NCBI GenBank assembly: GCA_015063385.1
Contig: SVUG01000003.1
Coordinates: 1 to 64,000 of the forward strand
DNA length: 64,000 nucleotides
Direction: 5' to 3'
Source of the DNA: Oscillospiraceae bacterium
GTDB taxonomy: Bacteria > Bacillota > Clostridia > Oscillospirales > CAG-272
Part shown: piece by piece, positions 19,329 through 29,210 of the stretch
Position numbering within the stretch: position 1 is the stretch's first letter
How the letters are laid out: every line of letters starts with the position of its first letter
The notes under the pieces: model-generated
The model's input: the letters and a program-made list of their open reading frames with translations, nothing else
Told to the model about the DNA's origin: nothing
The model's database searches: none
Made by a program: the position numbers and the translations under genes

Positions 19329-19359
19329 GGGTATAAACTATTAAGAGGTAAAAATCCTT

Positions 19360-20631
19360 ATGAAAATAATGGTAGTCGGTGGTGGCGGCAGAGAACACGC
19401 CATCATCAAGAAAATCAAGGAAAACAAGAACGTCACCGAAATTTTTGCTCTTCCCGGCAACGGCGGTATGGCATCTGATGCCACACTTGTTCCAATCGGA
19501 GCAAAAGAAATTGATAAAATCGTTGACTTTGCTGTAAAAGAAGGAATAGACTACGCAGTAGTAGCACCCGATGACCCACTTGTGCTCGGCTGCGTTGACG
19601 CACTTGAGGCAGCGGGCATATCCGCCTTTGGCCCTCGCGCGAATGCTGCAATTATTGAGGGAAGCAAGGTGTTTTCCAAGAATTTAATGAAAAAATACGG
19701 TATTCCCACCGCTGCCTACGAGGTGTTTGACAACGCTGAGGCTGCACTTGAGTACGTAAAGAACTGTCCTATCCCCACCGTAATTAAGGCAGACGGACTC
19801 GCACTTGGCAAGGGCGTTATTATCGCCACCGAGAGAGACGAGGCTGTTAATGCTGTCATTTCAATTATGAAAGAGGGTAAGTTCGGTGCAAGCGGCAACT
19901 CTATCGTAGTTGAGGAGTTCCTCGAGGGTCCCGAGGTTTCAGTGCTTGCATTCACGGACGGAAAGACTCTCATTCCTATGGTTTCCTCAATGGACCACAA
20001 GCGTGCGCTTGACGGTGACGAGGGACTTAACACGGGCGGTATGGGTACTATAGCTCCCAACCCCTATTACACCGACGATATTGCCGACGTTTGTATGAAA
20101 ACAATTTTTCTCCCCACCATTGACGCTATGAACCGAGAGGGAAGAAGCTTTAAGGGTTGCCTTTACTTCGGTCTTATGCTCACAAAGGACGGCCCTAAGG
20201 TTATCGAGTATAACTGTCGCTTCGGCGACCCCGAAACGCAGGTTGTGCTTCCACTTCTTGAGTCGGATTTGCTTGAGGTTATGATGGCTACATCAAGCGG
20301 AAATCTCGATAAATGTGAAGTTAAGTTTGCAAAAAAACACGCTTGCTGTGTAATTATGGCATCAAAGGGCTATCCCGAAAAGTACGAAAGCGGATATGAA
20401 ATCACTATTTCGCCGGAGGTTCTCTCCTCGGTGTATGTTGCGGGAGCAAAGCTTGATGGCGGAAAGCTCGTCAATGCAGGCGGCAGAGTGCTTGGCGTGA
20501 CGGCGGTTGGTGAAACACTTGAGGACGCTATTAGCTCCTCCTACGCAAAATGCAAGAAAATCCACTTTGAAAACGCATATTACCGCTCGGATATAGGCGA
20601 GCGTGCAAAGAAAGCATTGAAGGGTGACTAA
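19360..20631 (+). CDS. purD: Phosphoribosylamine-glycine ligase
   Basis: MKIMVVGGGGREHAIIKKI, TVIKADGLALGKGVIIA, GGMGTIAPNPYYT, EYNCRFGDPETQVVLPLLESDLL. Confidence 0.97.
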   Translation: MKIMVVGGGGREHAIIKKIKENKNVTEIFALPGNGGMASDATLVPIGAKEIDKIVDFAVKEGIDYAVVAPDDPLVLGCVDALEAAGISAFGPRANAAIIEGSKVFSKNLMKKYGIPTAAYEVFDNAEAALEYVKNCPIPTVIKADGLALGKGVIIATERDEAVNAVISIMKEGKFGASGNSIVVEEFLEGPEVSVLAFTDGKTLIPMVSSMDHKRALDGDEGLNTGGMGTIAPNPYYTDDIADVCMKTIFLPTIDAMNREGRSFKGCLYFGLMLTKDGPKVIEYNCRFGDPETQVVLPLLESDLLEVMMATSSGNLDKCEVKFAKKHACCVIMASKGYPEKYESGYEITISPEVLSSVYVAGAKLDGGKLVNAGGRVLGVTAVGETLEDAISSSYAKCKKIHFENAYYRSDIGERAKKALKGD

Positions 20632-20632
20632 T

Positions 20633-23600
20633 ATGGTATATCGTATATACGTTGAAAAAAAGGCAGGACTTGATAACGAGGCAAGGGCACTTCTCTCGGA
20701 AATCAAAACCTTCCTTGGCATAGAAAATATTGAGCGCGTTAGAATTATAAACAGATACGACGCGGAAAACATAACGGAAAAGCTCTTTAACTACGCAGTA
20801 GGCACGGTTTTCTCCGAGCCCCAGCTCGACGACGTTTATAAGAGCATTGAGAACGACGGTGCTACCGTTTTTGCGACCGAATATCTCCCCGGTCAGTTTG
20901 ACCAGAGGGCAGATAGTGCCGCACAGTGCATTCAGCTTATCTCTCAGGGAGACAAGCCCACTGTTGCAAGCGCGAGAGTCTATATGCTTTACGGCAGACT
21001 CTCCCCCGAGGATATAGCAAAAATCAAAAAGCACGTAATAAATCCCGTTGAGGCAAGAGAGGCTTCGCTTTCTCAGAAGGAAACGCTCGCTACCGAGTAC
21101 GATATTCCCACCTCGGTTAAGACACTTGACGGCTTTACCGAGCTTGACGGTGAGGGACTTTCAGCTCTTATTTCGGAGCTTGGACTCGCTATGGATAAGG
21201 ACGACATAAAATTCTGTCAGGACTATTTTAAGAGCGAGGGAAGATGCCCCACCATCACCGAGATTAAGATGATAGACACCTATTGGTCGGACCATTGCCG
21301 TCATACCACCTTCCTTACCACCGTTGACTCGGTGAAATTTGAGGACGAGGTAATTGAGCGTGCATATAACGACTATCTTTCCTCTCGCAGATTTATTGAC
21401 AGAAAGAAGCCCGTCAACCTTATGGACATAGGCACTATTGCGGCAAAATGCCTTAGAAAGTGCGGCAGACTCGACGGTCTTGACGAGAGTGAGGAAATCA
21501 ATGCATGTACGGTGAAGATTACCGTTGACGTTGACGGCAATCCTGAGCCCTGGCTTCTTCTTTTCAAGAATGAAACGCATAATCACCCCACAGAGATAGA
21601 GCCCTTTGGCGGTGCGGCAACCTGTATTGGCGGTGCTATACGTGACCCGCTTTCTGGACGCTCGTACGTATACGGTGCAATGCGTCTTACCGGTGCTGCC
21701 GACCCCACCCGTCCCATAGAGCAGACTCTCGTTGGTAAGCTCCCCCAGCGTAAGATTGTGACAACTGCCGCTGCGGGTTATTCCTCATACGGCAACCAGA
21801 TTGGTCTTGCAACGGGTATCGTTGACGAGATTTATCACGACGGTTATGCGGCAAAGCATATGGAGGTCGGTGCGGTAATTGCAGCCGCCCCCGCATGCAA
21901 CGTAAGACGAGAGGTTCCGGCACCTGGAGATATCGTAATACTACTTGGCGGCAGAACGGGCCGTGACGGCTGCGGCGGTGCAACAGGCTCCTCGAAGTCG
22001 CATAACGTAAATTCGCTTGAGAGCTGCGGAGCAGAGGTGCAGAAGGGTAATGCTCCCGAGGAGCGTAAGCTCCAGCGTCTCTTTAGAAACCCTGTAGCCT
22101 CGGCTATGATAAAGCGCTGCAACGACTTTGGTGCAGGCGGTGTGTCTGTTGCTATCGGTGAGCTTGCCGACGGCCTTGACATTAATCTTGACGCAGTTCC
22201 TAAGAAGTATGACGGTCTTGACGGAACCGAGCTTGCAATATCCGAGTCGCAGGAGAGAATGGCTGTAGTTATCGAGCCTAAGGATAAGAAAAAGTTCCTC
22301 GCTCTTGCCGAGTCCGAAAACCTTGAAGCGACCGTTGTTGCCAAGGTCAAGGCAGAACCAAGACTCACTATGAAATGGAACGGCAAGACTATTGTTGATA
22401 TCAGCCGTGAGTTCCTTAACTCCAACGGTGCAGAAAAGCATATTACTATTGAAACGCCCAAGATTCAGAGCTTTGAAAAGCCTATTCCACAAAGCTTTGC
22501 CGAAGGTATGAAGGCTATCGCCTCCGACCTTAACGTATGCTCTAAGCGTGGACTCTCCGAACGCTTTGACAGCACTATCGGCGCCGGCACGGTGCTTATG
22601 CCCTTTGGCGGAAAGCATCAGCGCACACCCATTCAGGCAATGGTGCAGAAGATTTCGGTAGAGAAGGCTCATACCGACCTTGCTTCCTTTATGTCCTGGG
22701 GCTACAACCCAGATATTTCCTCGGCATCTCCCTATCACGGTGCGTATCTTGCAGTCGTTGAGTCGGCGGCAAAGCTCGTGGCAACCGGTGCAAGATACGA
22801 GGACGTATATCTCACTTTCCAGGAGTACTTTGAAAAGCCCGGCCGCGACCCGAAGAGATGGGGTAAGCCTATGGCTGCACTCCTTGGTGCATACAAGGCG
22901 CAGATGGAGCTCGGCATCGCCGCGATAGGCGGTAAGGACTCTATGTCTGGCTCGTTTGAGAAGCTTGACGTTCCTCCTACCCTTATCTCGTTTGCTGTGA
23001 CGACCGACAAGGCGGCACACGCTATTTCCCCCGAGTTCAAAAAGGCGGGCAATAAGCTCGTTATCCTCTCTCCCAAATATGACAAGGACGGACTTCCAAA
23101 GACCGACTCGCTCCTCTCGCTCTTTGAGCGTGTGAACTCTCTTATGCGTGAGGGCAAGGTTTATTCTGCATACACGCCTACCTACGGCGGTGTCAGCGAG
23201 GCAGTAATCAAAATGTGCCTTGGCAACAGACTCGGCTTTGCCTTTGACGAGAGCGTTAAAATTAAGGATATCTTCGCTTACAGCTACGGCTCGTTCTTGC
23301 TTGAGGTTGCTCCTGAGGAAAGAGTCGGAGAGCTTCTCGGCTTCATAACCGAGGAGGATATCTCCTATAAGAACGAAAAAATTTCACTTATAGAAATCGA
23401 GGCAGCTTATGAGAATAAGCTTGAGGGCGTTTATTCCTGCAATATTGCATCTAGCACCGAAAAGCCCGAAACTATTTCCTATAACGCAAGGAAATGGGCT
23501 GCACCCTCAGTAAAATGTGCAAAGCCCAGAGTGCTTATTCCCGTATTTCCCGGCACAAACTGTGAGTACGATTCTGCAAAGGCGGTCCGTGACGGCGGAG

Positions 23601-24322
23601 CTGAGCCGGAGATATTCGTTATCAACAACCTTACAGCCGACGGTGTAAAGAGAAGTGCAGAGACCTTTGCAAAGAAAATTGCAGACTCACAGGCAATCTT
23701 TATTCCGGGTGGCTTCTCTGGCGGTGACGAGCCCGACGGCTCCGGCAAGTTCATTACGGCATTCTTCCGCGGTGCTGAGGTAAAGGCTGCCGTTAGCGAC
23801 CTGCTTGACAACCGTGACGGTCTTATGTGCGGTATCTGCAACGGCTTCCAGGCACTTGTTAAGCTCGGACTCGTTCCGTTTGGCAAGATAATCGACACTG
23901 ACGAGACCTGTCCCACCCTTACCTTTAATAACATAGCACGCCATCAGTCGAAGATTGTCAGAACACGCATCGCGTCTAACAAGTCCCCCTGGCTTGCAGA
24001 GTGTAAGGTTGGTGAGATATACAACGTTCCGATTTCTCACGGAGAGGGCAAGTTCCTTGCAGATGAGGCAACCATTGCCCGCCTTATAAAGAACGGTCAG
24101 ATAGCAACGCAGTACGTTGACCTTGACGGAAAGGCGACCTATGATATTCAGTATAACCCCAACGGCTCAACCTTGGCAATCGAGGGTATAACCTCTCCCG
24201 ACGGCAGAGTCTTCGGTAAAATGGGTCACTCCGAGCGTATTGGAAAGGATTTGTATCGCAATGTAATCGGCGAATATGATATAAAAATGTTCGCTTCAAT
24301 GACCAAATATTTTAAGGGTTAA
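20633..24322 (+). CDS. purL: Phosphoribosylformylglycinamidine synthase (single-chain, with glutaminase domain)
   Basis: YWSDHCRHTTF, FKNETHNHPTEIEPFGGAATCIGGAIRDPLSGR, C-terminal GATase PGTNCEYDSAKA…GLMCGICNGFQALVKLGL. GTG at 20624 is an alternative start. Confidence 0.95.
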   Translation: MVYRIYVEKKAGLDNEARALLSEIKTFLGIENIERVRIINRYDAENITEKLFNYAVGTVFSEPQLDDVYKSIENDGATVFATEYLPGQFDQRADSAAQCIQLISQGDKPTVASARVYMLYGRLSPEDIAKIKKHVINPVEAREASLSQKETLATEYDIPTSVKTLDGFTELDGEGLSALISELGLAMDKDDIKFCQDYFKSEGRCPTITEIKMIDTYWSDHCRHTTFLTTVDSVKFEDEVIERAYNDYLSSRRFIDRKKPVNLMDIGTIAAKCLRKCGRLDGLDESEEINACTVKITVDVDGNPEPWLLLFKNETHNHPTEIEPFGGAATCIGGAIRDPLSGRSYVYGAMRLTGAADPTRPIEQTLVGKLPQRKIVTTAAAGYSSYGNQIGLATGIVDEIYHDGYAAKHMEVGAVIAAAPACNVRREVPAPGDIVILLGGRTGRDGCGGATGSSKSHNVNSLESCGAEVQKGNAPEERKLQRLFRNPVASAMIKRCNDFGAGGVSVAIGELADGLDINLDAVPKKYDGLDGTELAISESQERMAVVIEPKDKKKFLALAESENLEATVVAKVKAEPRLTMKWNGKTIVDISREFLNSNGAEKHITIETPKIQSFEKPIPQSFAEGMKAIASDLNVCSKRGLSERFDSTIGAGTVLMPFGGKHQRTPIQAMVQKISVEKAHTDLASFMSWGYNPDISSASPYHGAYLAVVESAAKLVATGARYEDVYLTFQEYFEKPGRDPKRWGKPMAALLGAYKAQMELGIAAIGGKDSMSGSFEKLDVPPTLISFAVTTDKAAHAISPEFKKAGNKLVILSPKYDKDGLPKTDSLLSLFERVNSLMREGKVYSAYTPTYGGVSEAVIKMCLGNRLGFAFDESVKIKDIFAYSYGSFLLEVAPEERVGELLGFITEEDISYKNEKISLIEIEAAYENKLEGVYSCNIASSTEKPETISYNARKWAAPSVKCAKPRVLIPVFPGTNCEYDSAKAVRDGGAEPEIFVINNLTADGVKRSAETFAKKIADSQAIFIPGGFSGGDEPDGSGKFITAFFRGAEVKAAVSDLLDNRDGLMCGICNGFQALVKLGLVPFGKIIDTDETCPTLTFNNIARHQSKIVRTRIASNKSPWLAECKVGEIYNVPISHGEGKFLADEATIARLIKNGQIATQYVDLDGKATYDIQYNPNGSTLAIEGITSPDGRVFGKMGHSERIGKDLYRNVIGEYDIKMFASMTKYFKG

Positions 24323-24339
24323 AATTAGGTTATAATTTA

Positions 24340-24372
24340 CAAAACTCGGCTTTATATAGTCGAGTTTTGTTT
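24340..24372 (+). terminator. Intrinsic terminator of pur operon
   Basis: caaaactcg…cgagttttgtttta. Confidence 0.75.
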
Positions 24373-24469
24373 TATTCTCGTAAAATCACTTGAATTTTGA
24401 CAGCATTTTTATTATAATTAGCCTATTCAAGAGAAAGCTTTTATGAGCATTATCAGCGAGGGAGAGGTT

Positions 24470-25651
24470 ATGACGAAAACGAAGAACTATAAAAAAACAC
24501 TGATTGCCTGTTATCTCGGTTTTATCACACAGGCAATATCTGCAAATTTTGCGCCACTTCTGTTTTTGACGTTTAAGGATACATACGGAATTTCACTCGA
24601 AAAAATTGCCCTTATTCCAATGGTGTTTTACTTAACGCAGCTGATAGTTGACCTTGTGGCAGTAAAATTTGCCGACGCCATCGGATATCGCACTTGCGTT
24701 ATTGTTTCACAAATGGTTTCCGCACTGGGACTTATCTTAATGGCATTTCTTCCACAGATGCTCCCTAATGCCTTCGTTGGTATTATCATTTCCGTAGTTT
24801 TTTATGCAATAGGCAGCGGGCTCGTCGAGGTTTTGATAAGTCCGATAGTTGAAGCCTGCCCGTTTGATAATAAGGCAGGTGTGATGAGTCTCTTGCATTC
24901 GTTTTACTGCTGGGGTGCTGTTGGAGTAATACTTGGCTCAACCATATTTTTCGCAATATTCGGTACGCAGTATTGGCAGATTCTTACACTGATATGGGCG
25001 ATAGTGCCGTTGCTTAACACCTTTAATTTTATTTCATGCCCGATAGAGCGATTGGTTGAGGACGGGGAAGAAATGAGTATTGGGCAGCTGCTTCGGCTTC
25101 CTTCGTTTTTGCTTATGATTATGCTTATGATATGTGCGGGCGCGTCCGAGGCAACGATGGCTCAATGGGCATCAGCCTTTACGGAATCAGCGCTTGGAGT
25201 TTCCAAAACCATAGGCGACCTTGCAGGTCCGTGCCTTTTTGCTGTTTTTATGGGACTTTCGCGCGTGTATTACGGAAAGAAAAGCGAGAAGCTAGACTTG
25301 ACAAAGGCTATGCTGGCCTGCGGACTGCTATGTGCGGTATGCTATCTTCTCGTAGCACTCTCGCCAATCTCAGTTATAGGTCTTATTGGCTGTGCTCTTT
25401 GCGGATTGTCGGTCGGAATTATGTGGCCGGGAACAATCAGCATTTCATCGCAAAAATGTTCAAGGGGCGGAACCGCGATGTTCGCCTTTTTGGCACTGGC
25501 GGGAGATATGGGTGCAGCGCTTGGTCCTGCCATGGTTGGCGGAATTGCTGATGCCGCAGGAAGCGGTCTGAAAACAGGCTTACTTTTTGCTACCGTATTT
25601 CCGGCGGTTTTGATACTCGGACTTGCTTTGCTTGTCAAAAAGCTCGACTAA
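24470..25651 (+). CDS. MFS transporter
   Basis: About 12 hydrophobic segments; ATG at 24470 behind gggagagg. Confidence 0.85.
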   Translation: MTKTKNYKKTLIACYLGFITQAISANFAPLLFLTFKDTYGISLEKIALIPMVFYLTQLIVDLVAVKFADAIGYRTCVIVSQMVSALGLILMAFLPQMLPNAFVGIIISVVFYAIGSGLVEVLISPIVEACPFDNKAGVMSLLHSFYCWGAVGVILGSTIFFAIFGTQYWQILTLIWAIVPLLNTFNFISCPIERLVEDGEEMSIGQLLRLPSFLLMIMLMICAGASEATMAQWASAFTESALGVSKTIGDLAGPCLFAVFMGLSRVYYGKKSEKLDLTKAMLACGLLCAVCYLLVALSPISVIGLIGCALCGLSVGIMWPGTISISSQKCSRGGTAMFAFLALAGDMGAALGPAMVGGIADAAGSGLKTGLLFATVFPAVLILGLALLVKKLD

Positions 25652-25669
25652 ATATTTTTAATGCTAAAT

Positions 25670-25702
25670 AAAAAGACTAGCGAAAATCGCTAGTCTTTTT
25701 AT
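25670..25702. terminator. Bidirectional intrinsic terminator
   Basis: aaaaagactagcgaaaatcgctagtcttttt perfect stem. Confidence 0.85.
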
Positions 25703-25730
25703 GCTTTTGTGGTTGAGCGCTACCGTTTTT

Positions 25731-28700
25731 TTACGCGCGTTTTTCTTTTTTATTTTTTCTTCTGTATACGATAGACGCTACGACGGCAACAAGGAGAAGA
25801 ATTATACCGATAGAGAGAAGCGAAATTGCAATGATTTTTGGCGTTTTTTTAACAACCGCAATTCTTACCTCGTCCTCCTCGGTGTCAAAGGTCAGATAGC
25901 TGCCAAGCTCCTTTGCATCGATTTCCTGCCATACGCCTTCCTCGTTTATATAAAGCGTCACATCGTACTCGCTTGGCAGGAAATGTATATTATGCCCATC
26001 GCTCTTGTCTTCTGGTATGTAAACATTCCAGCATTCAAGAATTTCGTAGGTTAAAAACAGTCTTTCGTCAAGTGAGGATATCCCGTAGGGCAGAGGACTC
26101 TTTGTGAGTGCGATTTTGTCCTTGTCGGTGAACTTTCCGCTGACGAGGAATATTTCCTTGCCATTATCGCGTTTACTTCCACTTTCTATTGCGGTGACGT
26201 ATGGCTTATATACCGCGTGCACCACCGTGTCAAATGTCAGATTTTTTAGCTCTGTAGTATCCCAGTATCCGTAGTGCCCCTCTTTTTCAGGTACTTCGGG
26301 GAACACCTCGTCACCAAAGCTTTCACCAAATCCGTGCTCCAGCGATTTTACCACCTCGCCGTCTGCGACGAAATCAAGCCTGAAGCTGTGGAATCCCGCA
26401 GGTACGAACCTGCGCTTTGCAAGCTCCTCGTAGGTAATAGGCTCTGCCTTGCCTTGATAGCTCACGCGGTCAATGCCCGAAAGAGTGTCAGAAACGAAGA
26501 GGTTGCTCTCGTACTCACCGACATTAACACCCGCGATAGCACCTGCATACTGCTCGCATCTTGTGATAATTACCATTGAGTAGCAGTCTTTTACAAGGCT
26601 ACAGTCACCCGAGTAGTCCTCACTGACACCCGAGCCAATGATACCTCCGACGTACTTACCGCCTGCGAGAGAGCATTTTGCATAGCAGGTGGAAATAAGC
26701 CCCGCGCTGATACCTGAAATACCGCCAACGTAATCGCCGTTTTCACTCTCTACAATCGAGTAAGCCTCACAGTCGTAAAGTGTGCCGAAGTCCATTTTAC
26801 CGACCACTCCGCCCACCGCGTCATATTTTGCCGTCACCGAGCCGCGATTTATTGAAGCGTGAATTACTGCCTTTAATTTATAATACTTTTTCTCGGTCAC
26901 AGACATCTCGGGACTCAAATCGTCCTCGGGGTCGAGTGCATATTCAATGCCGATAGCACCTGCAATACCTCCTACGTTGATGTCTGCGTAAACGCTGCCG
27001 AAATTATGCGAGGCGAATACCTTTCCGTAGGTGACCTCACCAATTTCCTCCTCACTTACGCCCTTGTCAATAAAATCGGTGTCGTTAAGACCGTAAATCA
27101 TGTCCACGGCGGTGTCCGAGATGCGCTTGGCGCATATGTTAATTTCGCTGAGTATGTCTATCAGCTCGTCTGAGAGTGATGTGACGTCAAGGTTGAGAAG
27201 CTTCAGCTCCTTTTCCATAGCCTTCAGCGATACGAACAGCTCTCCCGCCTCGACCTTTATATCCTCACTCGGTGAAGGGAGCTGTATCGGGGTGACACCA
27301 TTCAGGTAGGTGATAAGCTCGTTTATCTCGACTGCTATATCACCAATCAGCTCGGTTGCTTTTTTTATGCTTGAGATAGAGTGACCGAGGTGTGCGAGCG
27401 TGACGTCAAGTGCGTCTGATAGTCCCTCTAGGTCCTCTATTGCATCGGATAGGTAGCCGAACGTGAGTTCGATGTGTTCAGCGGAGGTGACAAGCTCGCC
27501 GAGTCCTTTAGTAATCAGCGAAAGCCCCTCTTCCATTTTCTTAAAATCAAGCGATATATTGTTTCCAAGCTCGCTAGTGCCGTCGGAAATTACGGAAATC
27601 GCATCCGACATGTCAAGAAATGCTCCCGCCATATCCGAGATGCCGTCTGCAATTTTTTGCATATCGGGGCTGCCTTGCTCTAGCGCCTCTGCTATATCGT
27701 CAAGAGCTGAGGAAAAGCTCGTGAGCGCACTTGATAAATTTGTGAGTCCCGTGAGAATATTTTTGAGTGCGTTCTTGGCTGCTTCCTCGTCGTTTACGAT
27801 TACCGCGCTTTTTAATGCGCTTATTCCGTCGCTTATATCTGAGACGCTCTGACCGATTACGTTGGCGGCAGCCTCTGCACTGTCCATAGCGAGCTGCATA
27901 TCCGAAAGCGCATCCTTTCCGAAGCCTGAAACGCTGTCAAGGGAGTCAATAGTCTTTTCAAGATAATCAAGACTTTCTGCGAGTGCGTCTGAAACGTCGG
28001 GCAGGGGAGCCGTCACGTCTGCGAGTAGCTTAAGGGTTTCCGAAAGCACCTCGCTCGCACGGTTGACCTCTGCGGTCAATCCGTTTCCGTAGTCGCCAAG
28101 AGCATTCATAATAATTTCAAGCGAGTCGGTCGAATCCTCCAGATGAGTAAGAATTTTGTCAATTCTTCCCGAAACGGTAGGCACGGCATCGCTTGCGGCA
28201 TTTGCCGCGTCGTCAACGAGGCCGTTCAGGATGTCAAGCTCGCCCTTGAGTCTTGCAAGCAGGTCCTCGGACAAATCGTAGGTGATATAAGGCTCCATTT
28301 GACCGACGACACCGCCGACGTCCTTTCTACCGAACACTGCACCGTGATTCTCGTTGTTTGCAAGATGTCCCGCGCTTCGTCCGACGATACCGCCGACGTT
28401 GTATCCGATATGCTTGTAGCCTATTTCAGCAAAATTTTTGCATCCGAGCAGCATACCGGTGGAATATCCCGTTATACCGCCCGTGTCGCTCGCCCCCGTG
28501 CCCATAATTGAGGGCAGCTTCTTTATATCAAGCGTGAGCAAAAGGTTAAGCTCATCGAGCGAAAGGCTGGGAGTTATGCTGACGGTATTTACTCTTGCCG
28601 CGTTTTCCGAGCCGGATATAAGTCCCTCGTTGCTTCCTGTAATACCGCCTGTGCGGCTCTCGCCTATTATCTCACCCTCTGTGTAGCACTCCTTGAGCGT

Positions 28701-29210
28701 TCCTTCGAGGCGGTTGATGCCTGCAATACCGCCGACGTCGGATTTTCCAATAACAGTACCGACGAAACGACAGGATTCAACACTACCTGCATTATCACCG
28801 ACTATGCCGCCGACCTTTCCCTTATCGCCCGATGGAACTATCGTTCCGATGACGGTGAGATTTTTAACTACACCCTCAACGCGAATTTCGGAGAAAAGTC
28901 CCGCGGGGGAATATGCCCCCTCAATATTAAGACCGCTTATAGTGTGTCCCTGACCGTCAAAAATACCGCTGAAGCTCGGGATAGGCTCAAACGCCTCACC
29001 GCCAAGCTCAATATCCGCATCAAGAAGCACGGTTTTACCTCTCGACCAGGAGTCAAGAGAGCAGCTTTTAGCAAATTCGACAAGCTCTGACTTGCTGCTT
29101 ATGTAAATTACCTCATCATCGGCATAGCTTACGAGAGGAGAAAATGCACACAACAGGATGCTTGTAATGATAGTGCATAAAAGTATTGCAGAAATTTTAC
29201 TTTTCTTCAT
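25731..29210 (-). CDS. Secreted/surface GLUG-motif protein with central coiled region and C-terminal TM anchor
   Basis: Signal peptide MKKSKISAILLCTIITSILLCAFSPLVSYA; repeats VGGIVGDNAGSVESC, VGGIAGINRLEGTLKEC, TGGITGSNEGLISGS, VGGVVGKMDFGTLYDC, etc.; about 400 aa heptad-like middle; C-terminal TM + RRKNKKEKRA. Confidence 0.8.
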   Translation of the reverse strand: MKKSKISAILLCTIITSILLCAFSPLVSYADDEVIYISSKSELVEFAKSCSLDSWSRGKTVLLDADIELGGEAFEPIPSFSGIFDGQGHTISGLNIEGAYSPAGLFSEIRVEGVVKNLTVIGTIVPSGDKGKVGGIVGDNAGSVESCRFVGTVIGKSDVGGIAGINRLEGTLKECYTEGEIIGESRTGGITGSNEGLISGSENAARVNTVSITPSLSLDELNLLLTLDIKKLPSIMGTGASDTGGITGYSTGMLLGCKNFAEIGYKHIGYNVGGIVGRSAGHLANNENHGAVFGRKDVGGVVGQMEPYITYDLSEDLLARLKGELDILNGLVDDAANAASDAVPTVSGRIDKILTHLEDSTDSLEIIMNALGDYGNGLTAEVNRASEVLSETLKLLADVTAPLPDVSDALAESLDYLEKTIDSLDSVSGFGKDALSDMQLAMDSAEAAANVIGQSVSDISDGISALKSAVIVNDEEAAKNALKNILTGLTNLSSALTSFSSALDDIAEALEQGSPDMQKIADGISDMAGAFLDMSDAISVISDGTSELGNNISLDFKKMEEGLSLITKGLGELVTSAEHIELTFGYLSDAIEDLEGLSDALDVTLAHLGHSISSIKKATELIGDIAVEINELITYLNGVTPIQLPSPSEDIKVEAGELFVSLKAMEKELKLLNLDVTSLSDELIDILSEINICAKRISDTAVDMIYGLNDTDFIDKGVSEEEIGEVTYGKVFASHNFGSVYADINVGGIAGAIGIEYALDPEDDLSPEMSVTEKKYYKLKAVIHASINRGSVTAKYDAVGGVVGKMDFGTLYDCEAYSIVESENGDYVGGISGISAGLISTCYAKCSLAGGKYVGGIIGSGVSEDYSGDCSLVKDCYSMVIITRCEQYAGAIAGVNVGEYESNLFVSDTLSGIDRVSYQGKAEPITYEELAKRRFVPAGFHSFRLDFVADGEVVKSLEHGFGESFGDEVFPEVPEKEGHYGYWDTTELKNLTFDTVVHAVYKPYVTAIESGSKRDNGKEIFLVSGKFTDKDKIALTKSPLPYGISSLDERLFLTYEILECWNVYIPEDKSDGHNIHFLPSEYDVTLYINEEGVWQEIDAKELGSYLTFDTEEDEVRIAVVKKTPKIIAISLLSIGIILLLVAVVASIVYRRKNKKEKRA